From an uncultured Collinsella sp. (GTDB lineage Bacteria; Actinomycetota; Coriobacteriia; Coriobacteriales; Coriobacteriaceae): a stretch of DNA of 64,000 nt. Numbering within the stretch: position 1 is the first letter of the stretch; every line of letters begins with the position of its first letter. The notes below the pieces were generated by a model that made no database searches, was not told the origin of the DNA, and saw only the letters and a list, made by a program, of their open reading frames with translations. This document shows positions 1 through 7,899 of this stretch, in pieces. Where the stretch lies: positions 62,001 to 126,000 of the forward strand of contig CATYLC010000001.1 in the NCBI GenBank assembly GCA_958408685.1, written 5' to 3'. Position numbers and translations under genes: made by a program.

Positions 1-233
1 CTACGGGTGCTGAGCGGTTTGCGGATATCGCTGGGAATCTGCGCGAGAGCCTGCCCGTGATGCTCCAGGCTGCGCAAGGCTTTGACAAGGATACGCGACG
101 CTTTGTCTCGCAGACTATCGTTGCGATTCTTAAGTGTGCGCTTCTGCCCAAACGTCCCCAGATCGACATGCCCGCTGCCGGCAAGAGTTTGGCAGAACAG
201 CTCGAGGCTTGGCAGTCCGAGCTCCTGCGCTAG
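1..233 (+). CDS. 3' end of an unidentified protein (partial)
   Basis: The window opens inside a reading frame that starts at base 3 and runs 76 codons to a TAG at 231-233. The residues are mostly helical-looking and end in KSLAEQLEAWQSELLR. I do not recognise a domain or catalytic motif in this fragment. It lies in the same direction as the nucleoid-associated gene that follows 111 bp later, but a separate -10-like TATACT at 299-304 suggests that gene has its own promoter. The frame is open with normal codon use, so it is very probably the C-terminus of a real gene; the function is unknown. Confidence 0.6.
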   Translation, partial: TGAERFADIAGNLRESLPVMLQAAQGFDKDTRRFVSQTIVAILKCALLPKRPQIDMPAAGKSLAEQLEAWQSELLR

Positions 234-344
234 CCATTGATACAAAGCAACCTGTCCCCGATGCGCCAATCTTCGATGCGCCTGGGGCGGGCTCGACCGC
301 TATACTGGTTCGTGCCGAAATCGATCTAGAACGGAATGCCGTAT

Positions 345-1349
345 ATGAAAATCAATCACGCGATTCTGCATATCCTAGACTTTGACTCTGCCGTCAACGT
401 CATGAGCCAGCGAGAGCTCGATATCGAGAGCCGTACCGTGCGCAACTTCGTGACCACGCATCTGCGCCGCGCACGCACCTCGGCCGACAATAAACGCGCC
501 ACGTTTGCCGAGAACTCCGCATTCGGCGGCGAGCTCAAGGGCTATTTCTTTGGTGAGCGTGAGTTCGTGGACCTGTCTCAGCAGATTGCGGAGTTCATCT
601 CTTCCGAACTTACCAAGGCCGAGAAAGCCGAGTCCACTGACGTGCTTGTGGCGGACTTTGATGACGATGAGGATGCCCGCTGGTTTGCCGTGATGCTGCT
701 GGGCTCCAAGCAGGCTTTTATGCACGAGGTAGGTCGCGAAGAGGGCGAGGTGCGCAACGACATTGCGCGCCACTACGCCATTCTGCCGAATCCCTCGCAA
801 AAGGTGCCGAGCTATGCAATCGTGCGTGCAAGCACCATGGAGATCGGCTATGTGGACAAGAAACGCAAGATCGCCGGCGAGGACCGTATGCTTATCCCCG
901 ATGGCCTGCTGCAGTGCGACACGGGCGTATCGGGCAAGGAGGTCATCGACACCGTGACGCGTGTGGTCGAGGAAGTCGCCGAGGAGCACGGTGCCAATAC
1001 GGCCGTAGCGCTCGCCAAGGTTAAGGCTGCTGTTGCCGAGAAGGTCGAGGATGACGAGGAGCTGCCGCCTTGGGATATCGTCGACGAGGTCTTTGAGGAC
1101 GAGCCGGTCATCAAGGAGAGCGTGCGCGCGGCACTGACCGAGGAGAAGGTGCCTGAGCGTGTGCCCGTGGAGCGCAAGCAGGTCGAACGCGCGGCGGTGC
1201 GCAATCATAAGATCCGTACCGACACGGGTATCGAGATCAGCTTCCCGGCCGAGATGGGTTCCAACTCCGAGTACATCGAGTTCGTCAATGAGCCTAACGG
1301 CCTCATCTCCATCGAGCTCAAAAATATCGGTAGCATCGAGAATCGATAA
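345..1349 (+). CDS. Nucleoid-associated protein, NdpA/YejK (NA37) family
   Basis: A protein of 334 residues whose N-terminus MKINHAILHILDF matches the family start (INxAILHILD). The family was described as nucleoid-associated in E. coli (YejK/NdpA); its molecular role is not well defined. The middle contains an acidic linker (about residues 225-250, rich in Glu, Asp and Val) and the C-terminus ends ISIELKNIGSIENR. I chose the ATG at 345 over the ATG at 336 because the family begins at this Met and a GGA lies about nine bases before it. A strong terminator follows, so it seems monocistronic. Confidence 0.85.
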   Translation: MKINHAILHILDFDSAVNVMSQRELDIESRTVRNFVTTHLRRARTSADNKRATFAENSAFGGELKGYFFGEREFVDLSQQIAEFISSELTKAEKAESTDVLVADFDDDEDARWFAVMLLGSKQAFMHEVGREEGEVRNDIARHYAILPNPSQKVPSYAIVRASTMEIGYVDKKRKIAGEDRMLIPDGLLQCDTGVSGKEVIDTVTRVVEEVAEEHGANTAVALAKVKAAVAEKVEDDEELPPWDIVDEVFEDEPVIKESVRAALTEEKVPERVPVERKQVERAAVRNHKIRTDTGIEISFPAEMGSNSEYIEFVNEPNGLISIELKNIGSIENR

Positions 1350-1376
1350 GTTGCGTTGCGCCTACAGCGAGAAAGC

Positions 1377-1411
1377 AAAGGCCGAAGCCCTTCGGGACTT
1401 CGGCCTTTTTT
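1377..1411 (+). terminator. Rho-independent terminator of the nucleoid-associated gene
   Basis: The arms GGCCGAAG (1380-1387) and CTTCGGCC (1398-1405) form a hairpin followed directly by six T residues, 28 bp after the stop codon at 1349. Confidence 0.9.
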
Positions 1412-1440
1412 GTTTTCGGCTTGGTTGCTGACATTACCCC

Positions 1441-1602
1441 GCAGGTTGAGCACACGTCAGCGAAAACGCCCCTAGGCGAGCAAGGTGACGCGAAAGAGGA
1501 GGGCATTGACCTTCTGGTCATGCCCGACGATTGAACGTCAGATTGCCGCCTAGGGGCGTTTGCAGCGTCGGGTCGTTACGGCGTTTGGTAAAACGCCGTA
1601 AC
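1441..1602 (-). ncRNA. Structured 162-nt element, copy 1 (candidate RNA, 3' of dapH)
   Basis: Read on the minus strand this begins three bases after the dapH stop. It contains a hairpin with arms GTTACGGCGTTT/AAACGCCGTAAC (1575-1602), a linker, a 14-bp stem (AAACGCCCCTAGGC with its exact complement) enclosing shorter helices, an inner hairpin GGGCAT-GACC/GGTC-ATGCCC, and a conserved 3' tail. A second copy of the same length lies at 48310-48471. By hand alignment about 137 of 162 positions agree, and 16 of the 25 differences form eight compensatory pairs, which argues for selection on structure. Both copies follow a gene in the sense direction. It may correspond to a known Collinsella RNA motif, but I cannot confirm that. 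Confidence 0.6.
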
Positions 1603-1604
1603 TA

Positions 1605-2324
1605 TTAAAGCTGGCGCAGGCCCTCTTCCAGGCCGGTCTTGCTGTCGGTCTTCTCGTCGCGCATCTTGATGACGCGGGCGGGGACACCGGCCACGACGGC
1701 ACCGGCGGGGACATCCTCGACGCACACGGCGCCGGCGGCAACAACAGCGCCCTTGCCCACGCGTACGCCCTCCAGGACCACGGCGTTGGCGCCGATCATG
1801 ACGTCGTCTTCGATGATGACGGGCGTGGCGCTTGCGGGCTCAACGACGCCTGCCAACACGGTTCCAGCGCCGATGTGGCAGTTCTTGCCCACGGTGGCGC
1901 GGCCGCCTAGCACGGCGCCCATATCGATCATGGAACCCTCGCCGATAACGGAGCCGATGTTGATGATGGCACCCATCATGATGACGGCACGGTCGCCAAT
2001 CTCGACGCGGTCGCGGATGATCGCGCCCGGCTCGATGCGGGCGTTGATGCCCTTAAGGTCGAGCATGGGCACGGCGGAGTTGCGGCAATCGTTCTCCACG
2101 TCGTAGTAATCGATGGAATCGGCGTTGGCGTCCAGGATGGCCTTAAGCTCATCCCAGTCGCCAAAGACGGTCTTGCCGCGACGACCGCCGTAGACATGTG
2201 CGTCGCCCCAAGCAACCTTCATGCCCGGCTTCTCGCGCACGTACAACTTGACGGGCGTCTTTTTGGGCGCGGTGGCGATGTAGTTGATAATCTCCTGTGC
2301 ATCCATCTCGGCTGCGTTGCTCAT
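1605..2324 (-). CDS. dapH: 2,3,4,5-tetrahydropyridine-2,6-dicarboxylate N-acetyltransferase
   Basis: A protein of 239 residues, the usual size of DapH (YkuQ) enzymes, which transfer acetyl from acetyl-CoA to tetrahydrodipicolinate in the acetylase branch of lysine/diaminopimelate synthesis. The N-terminal 85 residues are the alpha/beta domain seen in the family (AQEIINYIATAPKKTPVK). Residues about 90-210 are hexapeptide repeats of a left-handed beta helix (for example IEPGAIIRDRVEIGDRAVI). It is the last gene of the leftward lysA-dapA, dapB, dapH operon, 39 bp after dapB, with an SD-like AAAGGAGAGA just before its ATG. The acetylase route implies a deacetylase; the M20 gene at 5784 is the obvious candidate. 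Confidence 0.93.
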   Translation of the reverse strand: MSNAAEMDAQEIINYIATAPKKTPVKLYVREKPGMKVAWGDAHVYGGRRGKTVFGDWDELKAILDANADSIDYYDVENDCRNSAVPMLDLKGINARIEPGAIIRDRVEIGDRAVIMMGAIINIGSVIGEGSMIDMGAVLGGRATVGKNCHIGAGTVLAGVVEPASATPVIIEDDVMIGANAVVLEGVRVGKGAVVAAGAVCVEDVPAGAVVAGVPARVIKMRDEKTDSKTGLEEGLRQL

Positions 2325-2363
2325 TTGCTATCTCTCCTTTGGGCGGGTTCGGTTGATACCTGG

Positions 2364-3104
2364 TTAGGCAAACATGACCTGGTCGAACGTATAGAAGCCG
2401 GGTTCGCGGGCGACGAGCTTCTGCGCGGCTGCCAGGGCGCCGTTGACAAAGATCTGACGGCTCGTGGCGCGGTGCGTGAGCGTGACCTCCTCGTCCTGGC
2501 CAAAGAAACCCACCTCGTGCACGCCGGCGACGGTGCCGCCGCGCAGCGAGTGCATACCGATCTCCTTGGAGTCGCGCGCGCCGCACATGCCCTCGCGACC
2601 GTAGACGGGGTGGTAGCCTGCTTCGGGCTCGGCCTCGACTACGGCGTCGAGCAGCAGCTTGGCGGTGCCGCTGGGGGCGTCGACCTTTTGGTTGTGGTGA
2701 GTCTCGACAATCTCGCAGTCAAAGCCGGGCAGCTCACGCGTGGCCTGGGCCACTAGATGACGCAGGGCTGCGATGCCGATGGAGTAATTGCCCGAGTGCA
2801 TAACGCGGGTGTTCTGGCCCAGCTCACGCAGGCGGTCCATCTGCTCGGGGGTGTAGCCTGTGGTGCCCGAGACCAACGCCGCGCCCGTGCGCTCGACATA
2901 GGCGACGACGGCTTCGAAGGTCACGACGTTCGAGAAGTCGATGATAACGTCGGCCGCCGGGGCGCTCTCGAGCTCGGACAGATCAAAACCGATCTGGGCG
3001 ACGATATCAAAAACGGGCTGCCCGCCGGCGTCGACAATGCCTTCGGCGGTAGTGCGGATGAGCGAGCCCATGCGGCCCGTTCCCATAATGACGGTCTTAA
3101 TCAA
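2364..3104 (-). CDS. dapB: 4-hydroxy-tetrahydrodipicolinate reductase
   Basis: A protein of 246 residues, normal for DapB, which reduces hydroxy-tetrahydrodipicolinate with NAD(P)H. The nucleotide-binding loop MGTGRMGSL is at residues 7-15, the family signature HHNQKVDAPSGTAK lies near residue 135 (catalytic His and Lys, substrate-binding SGT), and FDQVMFA is the C-terminus. Its ATG at 3104 overlaps the end of the lysA-dapA frame by eight bases, so it is probably translationally coupled to it. Expression should follow the lysine riboswitch at 5476-5635. Confidence 0.95.
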   Translation of the reverse strand: MIKTVIMGTGRMGSLIRTTAEGIVDAGGQPVFDIVAQIGFDLSELESAPAADVIIDFSNVVTFEAVVAYVERTGAALVSGTTGYTPEQMDRLRELGQNTRVMHSGNYSIGIAALRHLVAQATRELPGFDCEIVETHHNQKVDAPSGTAKLLLDAVVEAEPEAGYHPVYGREGMCGARDSKEIGMHSLRGGTVAGVHEVGFFGQDEEVTLTHRATSRQIFVNGALAAAQKLVAREPGFYTFDQVMFA

Positions 3105-5406
3105 GCAGACCAGCTCCCTTCAGAGCATCGGTAAGTGCAGCGCGCGTGTCGTCTGCCATGGGGCACAGCGGCATACGGTAGTTTGCCTCGATCATACCCA
3201 TCTGGGCGAGCGCCTCTTTGACGGGGATGGGGTTGACCTCACTAAAGAGGGCATTGATGAGCGGCTGGCCGGCAATCTGGATATCGCGGGCGCGTGCCAC
3301 GTCACCGTCCAGATAGGCGCGGCACATGTCGTGCACGAGCTGCGGCTGCACGTCGGCCCACACGCTGATGGTGCCCGAGGCGCCCAGGCTCATGAGCGGC
3401 ACGGTAAGCGCGTCCTCGCCCGAGTACATGCGGAAGTCGTCGGACAGCAGGTGGGCGATCTTGGCCGCGTAGGCGACGTTGCCAGAGGCTTCCTTAATAC
3501 CCATGATGTTGGGATGTGCGGCCAGGCGCTCTACGTTGCGCTCGCTGATGCCGCAGTCACAGCGGCCGGGGATGTTGTACAGGATGCAGGGGATGTCCAC
3601 GGCATCGGCGACGGTCTTAAAGTGCTGATAGATACCCTCTTCATTGGACTTGTTGTAGTAGGGGGTGATGAGCAGCAGACCGTCGGCGCCCAGGCCCTGA
3701 TAGGTGAGCGACTTGGTGAGCATGGTCTGCGTGGAGTTGGAGCCCGAGCCGGCGATGACGGGGACGCGTCCTGCAACATGCTTGACCACGGCGGCGACGA
3801 CGGAGTTGTCCTCATCATCGGTCATCGTGGCACTCTCACCGGTGGTGCCCAGGGTGAGGATGGCGTCGGTGCCATTTTGCAAGTGGAAATCGATAAGGCG
3901 CTCGAGCGCGTCAAAGTCGACGCTGCCGTCCTTTTTAAACGGCGTGACGAGGGCGACGATCGAGCCCTCGAGGTTGCGGATATCCATGTTCTTCTCCTTC
4001 GCTTCCGCGATCTGGATGCGTTTGTTCCATTGGGCGGCGACGGCCAGGCGCTCGTCCTGAGCGCGACGGCGGGCGCTTTCGGCGCGCGATTTGGCCAGCA
4101 GCTCGCGGCCGCACGGCAGCACGTCGAGCGTGGCAAAGTAATCGCCCGGGCGCTCGGCGCGTCGGATGAGGTCGGCCGAGCCATCGGGGCGCAGCAGGAC
4201 CTCGGCGGAGCGCAGGCGGCCGTTGTAGTTGTAGCCCATAGAGTGGCCATGCGCGCCGGTGTCGTGAATCACGAGCAGGTCGCCCATGTCGATATGCGGA
4301 AGCTCGCGGTCGATGGCGAACTTGTCATTGTTCTCGCACAGATTGCCCGTGATGTCGTAGGTGTCCGTGACGGGCGCTGTGGTCTTGTCGTCGCCACCCG
4401 GCTGGCCCATCACCGTAATGTGGTGGTAAGCGCCATACATGGCAGGACGAATCAGATCGACGGCGCTTGCGTCCACGCCGATATAGTCCTTGTAGATCTG
4501 CTTCTCGTGGATGGCCTTGGTGACCAGGCAGCCGTAGGGGCCCATCATAAAGCGACCCATCTCGGTGCAGATCGCCACATCGCCCATGCCGGCGGGGACC
4601 AGAATCTCGTCGTAGGCTGCGTGTACGCCCTCACCGATGGCGTGAATGTCGTTGGCCTGCTGCTCGGGCAGGTAGGGGATACCCACACCGCCGGACAGAT
4701 TGATAAAGGCGACATGTGCGCCGGTCTCGCGCTCCAGGCGCACGGCAAGTTTAAAGAGGATGCGTGCGAGCTTGGGATAGTAGTCGTTAGTGACGGTGTT
4801 GCTGGCAAGGAAGGCATGGATGCCAAAATTCTCGGCGCCCTTGGCCTTGAGCATGCGGAAGGCCTCAAAGAGCTGCTCGGTGGTCATGCCATATTTGGAG
4901 TCGCCCGGGTTGTCCATGATGCCGTTGGAGAGTTGGAACAGGCCGCCTGGATTAAAGCGGCAGCTGACCGTTTTGGGGATGGGCCCCGCAACACGCTCAA
5001 AGAACTCGATGTGGCTGATGTCGTCAAAGTTGACGATGGCACCCAGCTTGTTGGCGAGCTCAAAGTCGGCAGCCGGCGTGTCGTTGGAAGAGAACATGAT
5101 GTCGTGTCCCGTGATGCCCAGCGAGCGGGCGATCATGAGCTCGGTATAGCTCGAGCAATCGCAGCCGCAGCCGTATTCGTTGAGAATGGAGATGAGCGCC
5201 GGGTTGGGGTTGGCCTTGACGGCAAAGTATTCCTTAAAGCCCGGGTTCCATGCAAAGGCGTCGCGCACTTCTTGCATGTTGCGGCGGATGCCTGCCTCGT
5301 CGTATAGATGAAACGGCGTGGGGAACTGCTCGACGATATGCTCGAGTGTCTCCTTGTCCACAAACGGCTGCTTGGCCGCATATGCCTCGTTGGGGGTCAA
5401 TGCCAT
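3097..5406 (-). CDS. lysA-dapA: Fused diaminopimelate decarboxylase / 4-hydroxy-tetrahydrodipicolinate synthase
   Basis: One uninterrupted frame of 769 codons joins two normally separate lysine enzymes. Residues about 1-435 are LysA: the PLP-lysine motif FAVKANPNP near residue 60, CENNDKFA, and the terminal block HDTGAHGHSMGYNYNGR. Residues 436-473 form a charged linker. Residues 474-769 are a full-length DapA (296 residues): TLGTTGES, YNIPGR (Tyr 610) and the Schiff-base Lys 638 in GIKEASGN. The DapA part begins with its own Met preceded by a good SD (AGGAG six bases upstream), so free DapA may also be made by internal initiation. Either a true fusion or a lost LysA stop codon would give this; I saw no frameshift. 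Confidence 0.92.
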   Translation of the reverse strand: MALTPNEAYAAKQPFVDKETLEHIVEQFPTPFHLYDEAGIRRNMQEVRDAFAWNPGFKEYFAVKANPNPALISILNEYGCGCDCSSYTELMIARSLGITGHDIMFSSNDTPAADFELANKLGAIVNFDDISHIEFFERVAGPIPKTVSCRFNPGGLFQLSNGIMDNPGDSKYGMTTEQLFEAFRMLKAKGAENFGIHAFLASNTVTNDYYPKLARILFKLAVRLERETGAHVAFINLSGGVGIPYLPEQQANDIHAIGEGVHAAYDEILVPAGMGDVAICTEMGRFMMGPYGCLVTKAIHEKQIYKDYIGVDASAVDLIRPAMYGAYHHITVMGQPGGDDKTTAPVTDTYDITGNLCENNDKFAIDRELPHIDMGDLLVIHDTGAHGHSMGYNYNGRLRSAEVLLRPDGSADLIRRAERPGDYFATLDVLPCGRELLAKSRAESARRRAQDERLAVAAQWNKRIQIAEAKEKNMDIRNLEGSIVALVTPFKKDGSVDFDALERLIDFHLQNGTDAILTLGTTGESATMTDDEDNSVVAAVVKHVAGRVPVIAGSGSNSTQTMLTKSLTYQGLGADGLLLITPYYNKSNEEGIYQHFKTVADAVDIPCILYNIPGRCDCGISERNVERLAAHPNIMGIKEASGNVAYAAKIAHLLSDDFRMYSGEDALTVPLMSLGASGTISVWADVQPQLVHDMCRAYLDGDVARARDIQIAGQPLINALFSEVNPIPVKEALAQMGMIEANYRMPLCPMADDTRAALTDALKGAGLLD
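3988..4000 (-). promoter_or_regulatory. Internal Shine-Dalgarno for the DapA half
   Basis: On the minus strand the bases GAAGGAGAAG (complement of 3991-4000) precede AAC and the ATG at 3987-3985, which is Met 474 of the fused frame and the natural first residue of DapA (MDIRNLEG). A strong ribosome site in mid-gene is unusual and suggests a second product. Confidence 0.6.
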
Positions 5407-5475
5407 GTCCCGTAAACCTCGCTATCCAGACGGCGCCATCTGCGCATCGAATCCGCATAGCGTGGACCCAATGTC

Positions 5476-5635
5476 CGGATAGCGCTCCCGCATTGCTGCA
5501 GACAGTCCTGTGGGTGTTTCCCACAGGCCCACCAGGTTGTTCGTGCCCGAAAACCCAGTTCGGCGGGTTTCGCCTCCCCACGGGGTCAAAGCCTGCTGGC
5601 TCGCCCGCGGTTCTTCGTGCCCGCGCCTCTATCAA
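5476..5635 (-). promoter_or_regulatory. Lysine riboswitch (L-box) upstream of lysA-dapA
   Basis: On the minus strand the leader starts with GATAGAGGCGC (complement of 5623-5633) and closes with GCGCTATC (complement of 5478-5485), forming P1. Between them are family core pieces: GGGGAGGCGAAACCC, GCCGAAC, CTGGG, a CTGTGGG/CCCACAG hairpin and GACTGTC. These match the L-box pattern as I remember it from B. subtilis lysC (GATAGAGGTGC, GCCGAAG, CTGTC, GGGCTATC). About 70 nt separate the end of P1 from the lysA ATG. No U-tract terminator is visible there, so control of translation is more likely than attenuation. Confidence 0.85.
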
Positions 5636-5783
5636 GTGGTAAAGACCCTATCACGTTGCACTTTACCAAACAAGAGTATTTGTATATAACGTTTAAAAAA
5701 TGCAGCAATATGCTGGAAACATGTGTGCCACAATCCTGTATCACAATAAGTTGCAACAGATGTGCCTTACGAAGGGATTCTCT

Positions 5784-6971
5784 ATGACCGAGCTCCAAGA
5801 ACTCCGTCGCTATCGCCGCGATCTCCATCGCATTCCGGAGCTCGATTTCGATCTTCCGCAAACCATTGCCTATATCGAGGGCGTGTTGGCACCGCTCGCT
5901 TGCGAGGTGACCCATCCGTGCCCCAGCTGCGTCTGCGCTTTCTTCGACGCCGGCGTTGGTGCCACGCATGCCACAGCGATTCGCGCCGATATGGATGCGC
6001 TGCCCATCGCGGAGGCGACGGGAGCGGCCTTTGCCTCGACCCATCCCGGCAAGATGCACGCTTGCGGACATGATGGACACATGGCCATGGCACTTGCCGC
6101 CGCGACGTATGTCGACCGTACGATTCGCGAGCAGCCGGGCGTCATTAGGCGCAACGTTCTCTTTGTGTTCCAGCCGGCCGAGGAAACGACCGGTGGTGCC
6201 AAGACGGTATGTGAGAGCGGTGTGTTCGAATGCTACGGGGTCGACCGCATTTTTGGCTTCCATGTGTGGCCCGATCTGCCCGCCGGCACGTTGGCGAGCT
6301 GTTCCGGCCCGCTGCTGGCGCGTTCGAGTGAGACACACATTCATATTCACGGGACGAGCATCCATATCGCTAAGACCTATGGCGTTTCGGTCGAGGAGTC
6401 GCACGATGCGGCGCTGGCGGCTGCCAAGTTCTTGGTTGCCGAGCGCGAACTGATGGACGAGCTGGGCACCGACGAGCCCTGTATCGGCAAGTTTGGTCTG
6501 CTGCAGGCCGGTACCGTCTGCAATGCGGTGGCGGGGGAGGCCCATGTTGCCGGCAGCCTGCGTGTGTTTACGGGCGACATGTTCGACCGGGCGCGCGAAG
6601 GCGTGCGCCGCGTGCTGGACGATGCCTGTGCCGCAACAGGCTGTACGTACGATCTCGACTTTGCCGAGGGCTATCCGCCAGTCGATAACGACCCCGAGCT
6701 GTTTGCCTGCATTGCGCTTGCCTTGTCCGAGCTGCAACTTGTGGACGAGCCGCTGCTGATCGCCGAGGATTTCGCGTTCTATCAACGCCATCTGCCGGGC
6801 GTGTTTTTCCTGCTGGGCACGGGTATGCCAGAGGACCAAGACAACCCGAGTGATTCGGATGGCTGCCCCGCCTATGCCACAAGTGCTCTGCATACCGATA
6901 GCATGCTCTTTGACGAGGAAATCCTACTCAAAGGCCTCGATGTCTACAAACGATTGCTTTTGCTTGACTAA
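5784..6971 (+). CDS. M20 family amidohydrolase, probable N-acetyl-diaminopimelate deacetylase
   Basis: A protein of 395 residues of the M20D/amidohydrolase family (metal-dependent hydrolases of N-acyl amino acids). Visible metal ligands are HACGHDGH near residue 92, the Glu pair in QPAEETTGG and the His in FGFHVWPDLPAG; the dimerisation domain follows and a closing ALHTDSMLF supplies the last His. It is divergent from the lysA-dapA-dapB-dapH operon, and because that operon uses the acetylase route, N-acetyl-DAP deacetylation is a reasonable role, though general aminoacylase activity cannot be excluded. I chose 5784 because GAAGGGA lies seven bases before it and the homologous core begins at MTELQELRRYRRDLH. 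Confidence 0.82.
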   Translation: MTELQELRRYRRDLHRIPELDFDLPQTIAYIEGVLAPLACEVTHPCPSCVCAFFDAGVGATHATAIRADMDALPIAEATGAAFASTHPGKMHACGHDGHMAMALAAATYVDRTIREQPGVIRRNVLFVFQPAEETTGGAKTVCESGVFECYGVDRIFGFHVWPDLPAGTLASCSGPLLARSSETHIHIHGTSIHIAKTYGVSVEESHDAALAAAKFLVAERELMDELGTDEPCIGKFGLLQAGTVCNAVAGEAHVAGSLRVFTGDMFDRAREGVRRVLDDACAATGCTYDLDFAEGYPPVDNDPELFACIALALSELQLVDEPLLIAEDFAFYQRHLPGVFFLLGTGMPEDQDNPSDSDGCPAYATSALHTDSMLFDEEILLKGLDVYKRLLLLD

Positions 6972-7001
6972 GGCGCAAAGGACTATTTGTTCTAGAAAAC
7001 A

Positions 7002-7022
7002 CGAACAAACGTACGATATAAT
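7002..7022 (+). promoter_or_regulatory. Perfect -10 box overlapped by an SOS-box-like site
   Basis: TATAAT is at 7017-7022. Just upstream, 7002-7015 reads CGAACAAACGTACG, which matches the Gram-positive LexA consensus CGAAC-RNRY-GTTCG at 13 of 14 positions. A convincing -35 at normal spacing is not seen. It sits 50 bp before the broken toxin gene. Confidence 0.4.
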
Positions 7023-7073
7023 AGAGATGTAAGTCTATAGAAACGTTTGACGTTACTAACGTAAGGCGATACT

Positions 7074-7331
7074 ACGATTGCATCGTATAAAGATGAGGAT
7101 ACCGAACGCTTTGCCATGGGTGTGCGGGTCAGGAGGTTCGTGCCCTTTGAGCGTGTTGCGTTGAGGAAGATTCGCCAACTGCAGGTTTGTGCTTCGCTTG
7201 ATGATCTTCGCGTTCCACCGGGCAACCGCCTGGAAGCTTTGAAGGGCGATCGTGCCGGTCAATATAGCATATGTGCTGTGTGCCGGCACGGTAGCCGGAT
7301 CGTAGGAAGGATGCATGATGAAAAAGCTTGA
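7074..7331 (+). pseudogene. HigB/RelE-type toxin remnant
   Basis: In frame with an ATG at 7116 the translation contains LRKIRQLQVCASLDDL, RVPPGNRLEALKGDRAGQYSI, which is the core of HigB-family ribosome-dependent mRNA interferases (compare LNDLRIPPSNHLEKLSGDRAGQWSI). The frame is open upstream to 7065 and encodes the expected N-terminus (IASYKDEDTERFA), but the codon where ATG belongs is ACG at 7074, and after QYSI the conserved end (RINDQWRICF) is replaced by unrelated residues ending in the next gene's ribosome site. No HigA antitoxin follows. Loss of start and of the C-terminus makes this a decayed toxin gene. Confidence 0.75.
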
Positions 7332-7860
7332 AAACGAAGTGCTGCTGAGCCGTCGCGCTGCACTGGGCGCATTCGCCACCGTCGCCTTGGGGACTGCCGG
7401 TCTTCTTGCCGGTTGTGGTAGCGATAAGGCGACCGTCACCGAGGACGCTGGCGATGGCGACAAGAAGGAAGAGGCGAAGAAGGAAGAGCAGTCTACGACT
7501 GACCTGGCGGTTGGTGCGACGGTGACCACGGCTGCCGGTCTTTCCGTCGTTGTCGATTCCGTCCAGCCCGGCCTCACAAATTATGACGGTTCGACCATGA
7601 CGGGCATTCACGTCACGTACGTCAACAATGGTGATGAGGGCGCAGATTACAACATCTACGACTGGAAGGGCGAGGACGCCAACGGCGCTCAGCAGAATCA
7701 GGGCTACTACAGCGAGGGCTCCGATGAACTGCAGTCTGGTACCCTTGCCGCTGGTGGCTCTGTGGCGGGCAATATCTACTTTGATGGCAATATCAAGAAG
7801 GCACTGTATTTTGCCAACATGTTTGATAAGTCTGCCACTGCAAGCTGGGTGTTGGCCTAG
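7318..7860 (+). CDS. Tat-type lipoprotein with DUF4352-like domain
   Basis: A protein of about 180 residues. The N-terminus has a twin arginine (LSRRAALGAF), a hydrophobic stretch and the lipobox LLAGC near residue 33, so it is probably exported and lipid-anchored. A charged Lys/Glu spacer follows, then a beta-rich domain with VVDSVQPG and GIHVTYVNNGD, as in the extracellular DUF4352 immunoglobulin-like fold. AGGAAGG at 7304-7310 is seven bases before the ATG at 7318; an ATG at 7315 is also possible. Function unknown; binding of an extracellular ligand is a guess. Confidence 0.75.
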   Translation: MKKLENEVLLSRRAALGAFATVALGTAGLLAGCGSDKATVTEDAGDGDKKEEAKKEEQSTTDLAVGATVTTAAGLSVVVDSVQPGLTNYDGSTMTGIHVTYVNNGDEGADYNIYDWKGEDANGAQQNQGYYSEGSDELQSGTLAAGGSVAGNIYFDGNIKKALYFANMFDKSATASWVLA

Positions 7861-7899
7861 CATGTCGCTACCGTTGCGCCGTATGGGAGGTGAAGTCGT

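Noticed and set aside
375..1208. Long open frame of 277 codons opposite the nucleoid-associated gene
   Set aside because: It is the antisense shadow of a recognised protein; composition is His/Leu/Arg-rich noise with no motif.
2941..5307. Very long plus-strand frame of 788 codons opposite lysA-dapA
   Set aside because: High GC and codon bias of the real genes leave the opposite strand open. No domain is visible and the minus-strand genes are certain.
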